Assembly: GCF_000297495.1 (NCBI RefSeq)
Contig: NZ_ALWX01000006.1
Span: 30-61,826, forward strand
Direction: 5' to 3'
Origin: Janibacter hoylei PVAS-1
Lineage (GTDB): Bacteria > Actinomycetota > Actinomycetes > Actinomycetales > Dermatophilaceae
DNA length: 61,797 nucleotides
A program made the position numbers and the translations under genes. Below the pieces are notes generated by a model. That model had not been told where the DNA came from and searched no databases. It saw only the letters and a list, made by a program, of their open reading frames with translations. This document shows positions 28,523 through 36,837 of the stretch, piece after piece (positions within the stretch are counted from its first letter, which is position 1; each line of letters starts with the position of its first letter).

Positions 28523-29329
28523 ATGGCACGAGCACGACTGCCGCTCGCGGCCCTCGTCGCCGGCATCGCACTCGCCGGGTGCGGGTCGCAGACGGCGCCG
28601 CAGGCCACACCCACCGGGGCCTCGTCGCCGGAGGCGACCACGAGCTCGCCGACCCGGTCGCCGAGCGCCACGTCGTCCAGCTCGTCCACCTCGGCCGGCC
28701 CGACGAGCTCGCCGACCTCGCAGGCGACCTCGAGCCGCCCCCTTCGTCCCGGTGACGAGGGCGCCCGGGTGCGGCGGTTGCAGCAGGACCTCAATGCCGC
28801 CGGCTACTGGCTCGGCACCCCCGACGGGACCTACGGTCACCTGACCTCGCAGGCGGTCATGGCCCTGCAGAAGTCGGCCGGGCTGGACCGTGACGGCATC
28901 GCCGGCCGCAAGACCCTGGACGCCCTGGCGAAGGGGGTCCTCCCCCCCCTGCCGAGCGGTCCGACCAACCGCGTCGAGATCGACCTGGAGCGGCAGGTGC
29001 TCATGGTCGTGCGCGGGGGCGAGCTGAAGTACGTCATCAACACGAGCACCGCATCGGGCGAGACCTACATCTCCCGCGGGCAGCCCGCGGTCGCGGTCAC
29101 CCCCACGGGCACCTTCACCGTCGGTCGCACCTTCCGCGGGTCGGAGGTCGCGCCGCTCGGCACCCTCTACAGCCCGCGCTACTTCTACGGCGGCTACGCC
29201 GTCCACGGGTCCGGCTCGATCCCCGCCTACCCCGCCTCGCACGGCTGCGCGCGCGTGAGCAATGCGGCCATGGACATGATCTGGGACGAGGACCTCATGC
29301 CGGTCGGCTCGACCGTCGTCGTGCGCTGA
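28523..29329 (+). CDS. L,D-transpeptidase lipoprotein with peptidoglycan-binding domain
   Basis: Cell-wall enzyme of 268 residues that would make 3-3 cross-links or attach proteins to peptidoglycan. The signal peptide ends in lipobox ALAGC (about Cys20). A Ser/Thr-rich linker (about 21-72) leads to a peptidoglycan-binding domain (LRPGDEGARVRRLQQDL, about 73-135), then a YkuD domain with the catalytic motif HGSGSIPAYPASHGCARVS, in which Cys242 is the nucleophile and His240 is adjacent. A GGAG-type ribosome site precedes the ATG. Monocistronic. Confidence 0.92.
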   Translation: MARARLPLAALVAGIALAGCGSQTAPQATPTGASSPEATTSSPTRSPSATSSSSSTSAGPTSSPTSQATSSRPLRPGDEGARVRRLQQDLNAAGYWLGTPDGTYGHLTSQAVMALQKSAGLDRDGIAGRKTLDALAKGVLPPLPSGPTNRVEIDLERQVLMVVRGGELKYVINTSTASGETYISRGQPAVAVTPTGTFTVGRTFRGSEVAPLGTLYSPRYFYGGYAVHGSGSIPAYPASHGCARVSNAAMDMIWDEDLMPVGSTVVVR

Positions 29330-29362
29330 GTCGCCCCACCCAGAGGCCGGAGGGAGCCAGCC

Positions 29363-29755
29363 TCACCTCGCGTCGCGGTAGACCTCGTCCGGGTAGGTCG
29401 CCGACATGCCGGCGTCGTTGCGCAGGGTCACCTCGCCGTCGCCGAAGTCCACCTCGACCTCACCGTCCAGCGGCCACGGGTGCGGCTCGTAACGGATACC
29501 GCCGGAGTCGGCGTAGTAGAACTCCACGACGTGCTGGTCGGGCGCGACGACATTGGTGTTGACCCGCTCGCGCGCACAGCGCTCCCGTACGGTCACCGTC
29601 GGGTCGTCGGTGAGCTCCTCGCACCACTGCTGCGTCCGCCCGCCGACAAGGTGGGACTCGGCTATGCCGACGGCTCCGGCCAGTGCGAGGACAGCGGTGG
29701 CGCCCGTGGCGAGACCCACGAGCGCCACCGGCCACCGCGGTCGCGGGTCAGCCAC
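29363..29755 (-). CDS. Hypothetical membrane-anchored protein
   Basis: Protein of 130 residues that starts with GTG and has one N-terminal membrane segment (about 10-32, ALVGLATGATAVLALAGAVG). The rest is predicted outside the membrane, with two cysteines (QWCEEL and RERCARER) that could pair. No known family is recognised. Its start overlaps the 3' end of the AIM24 gene by 8 bases, so the two are cotranscribed. Confidence 0.6.
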   Translation of the reverse strand: MADPRPRWPVALVGLATGATAVLALAGAVGIAESHLVGGRTQQWCEELTDDPTVTVRERCARERVNTNVVAPDQHVVEFYYADSGGIRYEPHPWPLDGEVEVDFGDGEVTLRNDAGMSATYPDEVYRDAR

Positions 29756-30473
29756 CGAGCAGGTCGCTCAGCCCGCCGCTGCTGCCACCGGAGCTCTGGT
29801 GGCCGCCGTCGGTCACCGACTCGGCCGGCTGGACGAGGACGTAGCCCTGACCTCCGAAGGCCATCTGGAAGGTCTCGCCGGTGCCACCGCGCAGCATCGA
29901 CTTCATCCCGCCGGTGTCGACCTTGATGTCCATCCGGACGCCGCCGGTCCACATGACGACGGCCTGCGCGTCACCGAAGGTCGGGGCGCTCGCGACGTCG
30001 AGGGCGACGGGCTCCCCCTTCGTCGTGATGGCGACGTAGCCGCTGCCGCGGAGGGTGACGTTGTAGAGGCCGCCGGTCATCGCGGCGCCGCGGGCCTGGA
30101 TGCGCTGGATGTCCCAGTCGATCGAGGCGCTGAAGGCGAGCACGTTGTTGCCGTTCACGGAGATCATGTCGTTTTCGAGGTACATGACCTGGATCTCCTG
30201 CGCCTCGTTGGCGACGAAGAGCTCGCCCTGACCGGTGCAGGTCAGCATCTTGACGCCCTCGCCGGTCGCGGCCTGCTTGAGGAACTTGCCGACGCCGCCG
30301 GAGCCCTTGTTCTCGAAGCGGACATCGCCCTGGTAGGCGACCATCGACCCGGTGCGCGCCATGACCGGGCCGTGGCCCATCTGGATCTTGAGCAGCTTCT
30401 TGTTCTGCAGCGAGAACTGGTCGGAGCTCTGCTCCTCCTTGAAGTCCTGGAAGAGGGAACCGTGAATGGGCAT
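29748..30473 (-). CDS. AIM24 family protein
   Basis: Protein of 241 residues of the AIM24 (DUF124, TIM-barrel-free beta) family: repeated beta segments with GELFVANEAQEIQVMYLEND, LAFSASIDWDIQRIQ and a C-terminal GYVLVQPAES, then a Gly/Ser-rich tail (about 222-241). Family members form oligomeric beta prisms of unknown role. It begins the two-gene unit with the small membrane protein and is divergent from the gene at 30682. Confidence 0.87.
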   Translation of the reverse strand: MPIHGSLFQDFKEEQSSDQFSLQNKKLLKIQMGHGPVMARTGSMVAYQGDVRFENKGSGGVGKFLKQAATGEGVKMLTCTGQGELFVANEAQEIQVMYLENDMISVNGNNVLAFSASIDWDIQRIQARGAAMTGGLYNVTLRGSGYVAITTKGEPVALDVASAPTFGDAQAVVMWTGGVRMDIKVDTGGMKSMLRGGTGETFQMAFGGQGYVLVQPAESVTDGGHQSSGGSSGGLSDLLGG

Positions 30474-30681
30474 GCGTGGACCTTTCAGCTCGGCCGCCCC
30501 CTGCGGGCGTCACGTGACCGTCACTCTAGAGCGATCGGTGCCCGACCCGACAGTGCCGCCGACGGGGAGGTCTCCCCGTCAGATCGCCCTCCGGCCACGG
30601 GGCTGCAGCATGACGCGCCGGGCCCGGCGCCCCTAGGGTGAGGAGTCCGTCGGGCCGATCGGGCCCGCCCCGAGCGAAGGG

Positions 30682-31230
30682 ATGACCGTGGGCTTCTTCG
30701 ACAGGGCGCGGGCCGGCTACGACAGCCTCGCGGGCCGGGCCGACCAGGCCCTCGACGCGGCCACCGCGAGCCGCGGCCAGTCCGAGATCGACCAGCATTA
30801 CCGCGATCTCGGGCTGCTCACCTATCTCGCGTCGACCGGCCGCCCGGTCGACACCGCGACCCAGCAGCACCTCGTCGCCGTCCTGCGCGCCTACGAGGAG
30901 CGCGGCGCGATCCGCGACTTCGGGCTGGCGACCACCGGCCGTCCGCCGGCCGGCATGCCCGACCAGTCGGACCGGCCGGGCGGGTCCGACGGCATCCCGC
31001 AGCCGCCTCCCGAGCGGGCCGGGCGCCACGGCGACTTCCTCACCCAGCAGCGGGTCGAAGTGAGTCCGCAGCCTCCGCCCGGCGCCCCTGCCCAAGGTTT
31101 CGAGCAGTCCTACGGCGAGTACGAGCCCGGGCCGCAGGACCCGCCGAGCATCGGCGGCACGTGGGGCCCGCCCCAGCAGGACAACGGCGGCCCCACCCGT
31201 TGGCGGCCGGTCCGACGCGACGAGGAGTGA
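30682..31230 (+). CDS. Hypothetical protein with proline-rich tail
   Basis: Protein of 182 residues. The first about 80 residues are helical (SEIDQHYRDLGLLTYLASTG onward), similar in feel to short coiled-coil segments; the remainder (about 85-182) is rich in Pro, Gly and Gln and looks disordered. No signal peptide or membrane segment. The frame, codon use and the spaced start after a divergent promoter region support a real gene. No function assigned. Confidence 0.6.
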   Translation: MTVGFFDRARAGYDSLAGRADQALDAATASRGQSEIDQHYRDLGLLTYLASTGRPVDTATQQHLVAVLRAYEERGAIRDFGLATTGRPPAGMPDQSDRPGGSDGIPQPPPERAGRHGDFLTQQRVEVSPQPPPGAPAQGFEQSYGEYEPGPQDPPSIGGTWGPPQQDNGGPTRWRPVRRDEE

Positions 31231-31237
31231 GCCCGCC

Positions 31238-32086
31238 TCAGATCGCGACCATGACCGCGAGCACCGGTGGGGTGACGAAGGCCGCCACGCAGATGCCGTA
31301 GAGCACGAGCGTCTGCCACGGGGCCGGGTCGTCGGCGACGAGCAACCGGAGGCGTGCGGCAGCCGCCCCCGCGCCGGCCGAGACGCCGGGTGTCAGCTCG
31401 GCCTGCGCCGCCTCGGCGAGGGAGACCAGGGCCCGCCCGAGGGCGACCTCGCCGACCTCCTCGCGAGCGGCCCGGTCGGCGAGCGCCTCGACGAGCAGGG
31501 CGACCTCGCGCAGTGCGGCGTCGGTCCGCAGCAGCCTCGGGGTCGCGGTGTGCAGGACGGTGAAGAACTCGAGCACGAGGTCGTGCCGCTCGCGCAGGTG
31601 GGCCTCCTCGTGGGCCACGACCGCGGCGAGCTCGTCGTCGGGCAGGGCGATCAGGGCCGCCTCGGTGATGACGAGTCGGGACCCGGCGCCGGGGACGCAG
31701 TAGGCGGAGAGCCGCTCCGAGGGGAGGACCCGGGTGTGGTCGCCCTCGTGGCGACCGACGAGGTCGACGAGCTGGCGGTGCTCGGCCCGAGCCGTCCGGA
31801 TGCGGGTGCCGACGTCGTGCCCGTTGAGCAGCAGCCGCACGAGCACGCCGATCGAGGCGATGCCGGCCACGACGAGCACGGCAACCTCGACGGGGGTCGA
31901 CTGCGGCCGCGGGTGCACAAGGGCCAGGGGTGCCGCGGTGAGCAGGCACAGGACGGCCGAGAGGGAGAGCGACTGCCAGACGAAGAGCGCCGCCCGCGGG
32001 CTGCGGCGCAGCCTCTCGATGCGCACGAGCAGGCGCGGCGCGGTGAGGAGTGCCGCTGCGCAGAGCAGCAGCAGGGCGGCGATCAC
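31238..32086 (-). CDS. M56-family membrane metalloprotease, BlaR1-like without sensor domain
   Basis: Membrane zinc protease of 282 residues. Membrane segments lie at about 1-20, 33-57 and 65-88; the zinc motif is HEEAH (residues 159-163, AAVVAHEEAHLRERHD) and one further membrane segment ends the protein (about 258-282). It resembles the protease part of BlaR1/MecR1 but lacks the penicillin-binding sensor domain, so another membrane signal must trigger it. It starts with GTG overlapping the blaI-type stop (GTGA) and is the last gene of the cyd operon. Its expected substrate is the BlaI-type repressor. Confidence 0.88.
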   Translation of the reverse strand: MIAALLLLCAAALLTAPRLLVRIERLRRSPRAALFVWQSLSLSAVLCLLTAAPLALVHPRPQSTPVEVAVLVVAGIASIGVLVRLLLNGHDVGTRIRTARAEHRQLVDLVGRHEGDHTRVLPSERLSAYCVPGAGSRLVITEAALIALPDDELAAVVAHEEAHLRERHDLVLEFFTVLHTATPRLLRTDAALREVALLVEALADRAAREEVGEVALGRALVSLAEAAQAELTPGVSAGAGAAAARLRLLVADDPAPWQTLVLYGICVAAFVTPPVLAVMVAI

Positions 32087-32505
32087 CCTCGAGAGTCTGC
32101 CTGACCCCGTCCTCGACGACGGCGGGGCCGGTCGCCCTGGGCCTCGACCTCGGCCATGGCCTCGCGGACCGCGGCGAGGTCGTCGGCACTCGCCTCCGAC
32201 AGGAAGTGCAGGATCGCCGCCTGCCGCTCCTGGCTGCTCAGGTCGTGCAGCGGGCTGCGCATCGCCTCCGCGGTGAGCGACTCGCGACTCGCCGCCGGGC
32301 GGTATCGCCAGGCTCGGCCGTCGCGCTCGCGGGTGGTCACTCCCTTCGCCTCGAGACGGGAGAGGACCGTCATGACGGTGGTGTAGGCGAGGTCGCGACC
32401 GGTGAGCCCGGCCAGCACCTCGCGGACGGTGAGGCCGCTGTCGGTGGACCACAGGACGTCCATGACCGCCTGCTCGAGATCACCGAGCGATGCGTGCTTG
32501 GCCAT
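32083..32505 (-). CDS. BlaI/MecI/CopY-family repressor
   Basis: Winged-helix repressor of 140 residues. The DNA-binding domain covers about 1-80 (LGDLEQAVMDVLWS, then LAYTTVMTVLSRLEAKGV), followed by the dimerisation helices with the family segment LSSQERQAAILHFLSEAS. The start ATG has a GAGG site and lies 26 bases inside the 3' end of cydC, so it has no promoter space of its own and must be expressed from the cyd operon. It couples to the M56 protease gene. Predicted target: the dyad upstream of cydA. Confidence 0.9.
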   Translation of the reverse strand: MAKHASLGDLEQAVMDVLWSTDSGLTVREVLAGLTGRDLAYTTVMTVLSRLEAKGVTTRERDGRAWRYRPAASRESLTAEAMRSPLHDLSSQERQAAILHFLSEASADDLAAVREAMAEVEAQGDRPRRRRGRGQADSRG

Positions 32506-34150
32506 GGTGGGCTCCTCCCTCGGTGATGGTCACGGTCCGGTGCATCCGGTCGAGGCCGGTGCCGTGGTGGGTCACCATGATCACCGACCGGTCACCGGCG
32601 TGCTGCAGCAGGTCGGCGATGACGGCTTCGGCCGTCGCGTGGTCGAGGTGGGCGACGGGTTCGTCGAGCAGGATGACCGGCCGCCCGCTGGTGATGGCGC
32701 GGGCGATGGACAGGCGAGCGCGCTCGCCGCCGGAGATGCCGCGTCCGCCGGTGCCGAGCCGGGTGTCGAGGCCGTCGGGGAGCGCGGCGTGCCAGCCTCC
32801 GAGCCCCGCTCGACGAAGGGAGTCGACGAGCGCCGCGTCGTCGGCCTCGGATGCCGCGAGGGTCAGGTTGGCACGCAGGGTGCCGGCGAAGACGTGCGGC
32901 TCGTCGTCGACGACCGCGACGAGGTCGCGCACCTCGTCGAGCGGCAGGGCCGTCACGTCGGTGCCGTCGACGGTGTACGTCCCCGAGCTCGGGTCGAGGT
33001 GGCGGGCGAGCACGGCCAGGAGGGTGGACTTGCCGGCGCCGTTGGGGCCGGTGAGGGCGAGGTGCTCGCCCGGCTCGACCGTCAGGTCGACCGGACCCAC
33101 GTCGGTGCGGCCGGGTAGCCAGCCGGCCGTCAGGCCGCGCAGCTCGAGCCGCGGGGCGCCGCGCCCCCCGGTCCCGGAGTGTGTCCCACGTGCCGCGTGG
33201 GCGGTCGCCCCTCGACCGTCTCGAAGGGTCACCACCGGCTGCTGCTCGAGCAGGTCGTCGAGGCGGTCGGCGCTGGCGCGGGCACGAGCCAGCGCCCGGG
33301 TCGCCTCCGTGAGCACTCCGAGCGCTTCGCCGGTGGCGACCGGGGCGAGGACGAGCAGGGCACGCACGGGCGCGCTCGCATCCGACGTCGCGGACAGCGC
33401 GGCAGCGGTGAGTGTCGCGACCCCGGTGATGACGAGCACCGCTGCGGCAGAGAGGGACCGGCCGCGGGCCTGCCGACGCGTGGCGGCCCGCAGCTGCTCG
33501 TGCGCGGAGCGCAGCCAGCCGGCTGCGGTGCCGGTGCCGCCGACGGCGCGCAGCTCGTCGGCCTGGGCGGTGACGAGCTGCGCGACCCGGGCGACCTCGC
33601 CCCGGGCGTCGAGCACGGCACCCTGGGCGCGCGACTCGAGCCGGTCGGCGACGACGGCCACGCCCGCGACCGCCAGGAGCATGCCGGCGATGACGAGGCC
33701 GACCTGCGGGTCGACGAGGGCGGTGAGTGCCGCGGTGAGCACGCCGGCGGTGAGGGCGGACAGGGCCGGCACGGTGACGCGGACCGAGGCCTCGACGACG
33801 TCGGTGAGGTCGTCGACGACGCCGGTGAGCACGTCGGTGCGGCCGCGCCGCCCCAGCCGCGCGGGGGTGAGCGGGATGAGTCGGCGGTAGGTGTCCGTGC
33901 GGGCGTCGGCGAGGTCGGCCAGGGCGGTGTCGTGGCTGCGCAGGCGCTCCCAGTAACGAAAGACCGGTCGGGCCAGGCCGAAGGTGCGCACGGCGACGAT
34001 CGCGGTGAGCAGCAGCATGATCTGCGGCCGCTGGTCGGCGCGGACGATGAGCCAGCCCGACGTCGTCGTGAGGGCGATGCCGGCCGCGGTGGCCACCCCG
34101 CCGAGCAGCCCGGCGACGACGAGCCCGCGGCTCAGGTGCAGCGGCCTCAT
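32480..34150 (-). CDS. cydC: Thiol reductant ABC exporter subunit CydC
   Basis: Half of the CydDC exporter, which moves glutathione or cysteine-type thiols to the outside and is needed to assemble cytochrome bd. 556 residues: six membrane segments (about 1-290) then an ATPase domain with Walker A LTGPNGAGKSTL, signature GISGGERARLS, Walker B VILLDEPVAHLD and a His in MVTHHGTG. The ATG overlaps the cydD stop (ATGA). The linker before the ATPase contains a half copy of the REP-like element (about 33216-33229). Confidence 0.92.
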   Translation of the reverse strand: MRPLHLSRGLVVAGLLGGVATAAGIALTTTSGWLIVRADQRPQIMLLLTAIVAVRTFGLARPVFRYWERLRSHDTALADLADARTDTYRRLIPLTPARLGRRGRTDVLTGVVDDLTDVVEASVRVTVPALSALTAGVLTAALTALVDPQVGLVIAGMLLAVAGVAVVADRLESRAQGAVLDARGEVARVAQLVTAQADELRAVGGTGTAAGWLRSAHEQLRAATRRQARGRSLSAAAVLVITGVATLTAAALSATSDASAPVRALLVLAPVATGEALGVLTEATRALARARASADRLDDLLEQQPVVTLRDGRGATAHAARGTHSGTGGRGAPRLELRGLTAGWLPGRTDVGPVDLTVEPGEHLALTGPNGAGKSTLLAVLARHLDPSSGTYTVDGTDVTALPLDEVRDLVAVVDDEPHVFAGTLRANLTLAASEADDAALVDSLRRAGLGGWHAALPDGLDTRLGTGGRGISGGERARLSIARAITSGRPVILLDEPVAHLDHATAEAVIADLLQHAGDRSVIMVTHHGTGLDRMHRTVTITEGGAHHGQARIAR

Positions 34151-35757
34151 CGGACGACCTCCGGCTGCGTCAGCGCGAGGTGCTCGTCGGCCCGGGCCAC
34201 GAGGTCGGGCTGGTGGGTGACGGCGATGACGGTGCGTGTGGCGGCGAGCTGCTCGATCACCGCGCCGATGGCGTCGACGGAGCCCGGGTCGACGTGCGCG
34301 GTGACCTCGTCGAGGAGCACGACCGGAGCGTTGGAGAGGAGGGCGCGGGCGAGGACGAGGCGGGCCCGCTGACCCGCCGACAGGCCGAAGCCGTCGTCGC
34401 CGATGCGCGTCTCGAGGCCCTCGGGCAGCGCGGCGACGAGCTCGTCGAGACCGACCTCGTGCAGCGCCCGCCACACGTCCACCGACTCCTGCGGCCCCCC
34501 GATCGTCAGGTTGGCGCGCAGGGTGCCCGCGCCGAGGAAGGGTCGCTGGGTCACCAGGTGCACGTCACCGGCGCGGACCTCGCCCCGGTCGGGTCGGCGG
34601 ATGCCGGCGACGAGCTCGAGCAGGGTCGTCTTGCCGCAGCCCGAGGCCCCGGTGACCACGGTCAGGCCCGGACCGGCGGTGAGGTCGACGTCGGTGAGCG
34701 TCGCTCCCTTCGCCCCGGGGTGGGTGTAGGTGACGCCGGCGAGGGTGACGACTTGGCCGGCCCCGCCGCCGCCAGTCCGCATGTCCCTGGGGAGATGCGG
34801 CTCGTCGAGCTCGGCGAGGATGTCGTCGAGGGCGGCCGCGCCGTCGGCGGCGGAGTGGTACTCCGTGCCCACCCGGCGGATCGGCCAGTAGGCCTCCGGC
34901 GCGAGCAGGATCGCGGTGAGCCCGACGAGCAGGTCGATCGACCCGTGCGTGAGGCGCAGGCCGACCGCGACGGCGACGATCGCGACCGAGATCGTCGCGA
35001 GCAGCTCGAGGGCCGCGGCGGACATGAAGGCCAGCCGCAGCGTGCGCATCGTCGCCCGGCGGTGACGCTGGCTCACCTCGCCGATCGTCGTGACCTGTCG
35101 CTCGGCCCGGCCGTAGGCGACGAGGGTGGGCAGCCCGCGCACCACGTCGAGGAAGTGCCCCGACAGGTCACGGAGCGCACCCCAGCGGCGCTCGGTGTCC
35201 TCCTGCGTCGTCGCGCCGATGAGGGCGGCAAACAGGGGCAGCAGCGGCACCGTCAGCACGACGATGACCGCGCTCGGCCAGTCGACGACGAGCAGGCAGG
35301 CGATGGCGAGCGGCGGCACGACGGCCGCCGAGACCAGGGCGGGCAGGTACCGCGCGACATAGGGCTCGACGGCGCTCGTGCCCTGGGTGGCCAGCGTCAG
35401 TGCCGTCGCGGCGAAGGGGGCGTCCCCCTCCCCGCCGTGGCGGCGCCCGTCCGCCGGTCGCCGTGACCAGACCCCGATCAGCTGCTCGCGCAGCTGCGTC
35501 GCGACGAGCGCGCCGGCCCGTGCCGCCACCGTCTCGGAGACCGCGCCGAGCAGGGCCCGGGCGGCGAAGAGCGCGCCGGTCCACAGCGCCGGCCCCACGA
35601 GGTCGGACCCGCGCACGACCGCCACGACGAGCGCGGCGAGGGCGAAGGCCGTCGCGATCGTCGCGACGCCCTGCGCGACGCCGACGACCGCGAGCGTCGC
35701 GACCGGCCTGCGGGTGGCCGGCGCCACCCGCAGGATGCGCGGGTCGAAGGGGCGCAC
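34147..35757 (-). CDS. cydD: Thiol reductant ABC exporter subunit CydD
   Basis: Partner of CydC, 536 residues: an N-terminal exporter membrane domain with six segments and an ATPase domain with Walker A VTGASGCGKTTL, signature GLSAGQRARLV, Walker B VVLLDEVTAHVD and the H-loop His in AVTHQPDLV. It begins with GTG one base after the cydB stop and is coupled to cydC. Together with cydAB this gives the complete set needed to make cytochrome bd. Confidence 0.92.
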   Translation of the reverse strand: MRPFDPRILRVAPATRRPVATLAVVGVAQGVATIATAFALAALVVAVVRGSDLVGPALWTGALFAARALLGAVSETVAARAGALVATQLREQLIGVWSRRPADGRRHGGEGDAPFAATALTLATQGTSAVEPYVARYLPALVSAAVVPPLAIACLLVVDWPSAVIVVLTVPLLPLFAALIGATTQEDTERRWGALRDLSGHFLDVVRGLPTLVAYGRAERQVTTIGEVSQRHRRATMRTLRLAFMSAAALELLATISVAIVAVAVGLRLTHGSIDLLVGLTAILLAPEAYWPIRRVGTEYHSAADGAAALDDILAELDEPHLPRDMRTGGGGAGQVVTLAGVTYTHPGAKGATLTDVDLTAGPGLTVVTGASGCGKTTLLELVAGIRRPDRGEVRAGDVHLVTQRPFLGAGTLRANLTIGGPQESVDVWRALHEVGLDELVAALPEGLETRIGDDGFGLSAGQRARLVLARALLSNAPVVLLDEVTAHVDPGSVDAIGAVIEQLAATRTVIAVTHQPDLVARADEHLALTQPEVVR

Positions 35758-35758
35758 G

Positions 35759-36823
35759 TCAGCGGGCCCCGGCGTCCACGGCCGGCCGTGCCGGCAGGTG
35801 CTCGACCGAGAGGCGGCGCCGGAAGACCCAGTAGGTCCACGCCGTGTACGCGAGCATGATCGGCGTGAAGACGACCGCCGCCCAGGTCATGATCTCCAGG
35901 GTCATCGGTGAGCTGGCCGCGGCCTCGAGCGTCAGGTCGGGGCTGTCGCCGCGACCGTTGATGGCGTTGGGCGTCAGCATGAGGAAGTAGCTGACGACGG
36001 TCAGGCCGATCGTCGTGGTGGTCCCGACGAAGGCCCAGCCCTCCGCCCCCTTCGCATTGGCGGCGATCGAGGCGAGGAGCGCGACGGCGGCCAGCGCCAT
36101 CGTCACCCACGCGGCGGTCGTGCCGCGCTGCGCGCCGAGCCAGCCGAAGAGGACCACCGCGAGCACCGCGGTCACGAGGCCGCTGCGGGTGGCGACGGAG
36201 CGGGCTCGGGTGCGGACGTCGCCGGTGGTCTTCAGCGCAAGGAAGTGCGCGCCGTGCGTCAGGCAGGCCGCGGTGAGTGTGAGGCCACCGAGGACCGCCA
36301 CCGGCGTGAAGAGACTGAGCAGGTTGCCGTCGAACTCCGTGTAGACGGTGCTGCCCATCGTGTGCTCGGTCATCGGCAGGCCCGCGACGAGGTTGGTCAG
36401 GGCGACGCCGACGACGAAGGGGGCGAGGTAGGACCCGCCGACGATGGCCAGGTCCCAGCGGCGCACCCACTCGCGGTCGTGCCGCTTGTGCCGGTACTCC
36501 AGCCCCATGTTGCGCAGGATGAGCGTGACGAGCAGCAGCAGCAGCGCCAGGTACATGCCGGAAAACATCGTGGCGTACCAGTGCGGGAAGGCCGCGAAGG
36601 TCGCGCCACCCGCGGTGAGCAGCCACACCTCGTTGCCGTCCCAGTGCGGGCCGATCGTCGTGAGCATCGTGCGCCGCCGTCTCTCCCGCTCAGGGCCCTC
36701 GTCCCCCGGGGCGCGGTCGAGCACGGGCAGGAGCATGCCGACACCGAAGTCGAAGCCCTCGGTGATGAGGTAGCCGGCCCACAGCACGGCCAGCAGGACG
36801 AACCAGATGGTGATGAGATCCAT
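35759..36823 (-). CDS. cydB: Cytochrome bd ubiquinol/menaquinol oxidase subunit II
   Basis: Membrane subunit of 354 residues with about eight hydrophobic segments. The N-terminus has the family motif WAGYLITEGFDFGVGML, followed by IGPHWDGNEVWLLTAGGATF. It forms the oxidase with CydA. It lies 14 bases after the cydA stop and one base before the cydD start. The oxidase reduces oxygen with menaquinol in this lineage, at low oxygen or when the main oxidase is inhibited. Confidence 0.95.
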   Translation of the reverse strand: MDLITIWFVLLAVLWAGYLITEGFDFGVGMLLPVLDRAPGDEGPERERRRRTMLTTIGPHWDGNEVWLLTAGGATFAAFPHWYATMFSGMYLALLLLLVTLILRNMGLEYRHKRHDREWVRRWDLAIVGGSYLAPFVVGVALTNLVAGLPMTEHTMGSTVYTEFDGNLLSLFTPVAVLGGLTLTAACLTHGAHFLALKTTGDVRTRARSVATRSGLVTAVLAVVLFGWLGAQRGTTAAWVTMALAAVALLASIAANAKGAEGWAFVGTTTTIGLTVVSYFLMLTPNAINGRGDSPDLTLEAAASSPMTLEIMTWAAVVFTPIMLAYTAWTYWVFRRRLSVEHLPARPAVDAGAR

Positions 36824-36837
36824 GTCAGTGCTCCCGG

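Noticed and set aside
30474-30681. Single CCCCTAGGG at about 30630 as part of the palindrome family
   Set aside because: Lacks the flanking ATTT/AAAT arms and has no phased partner; probably a promoter or chance sequence.
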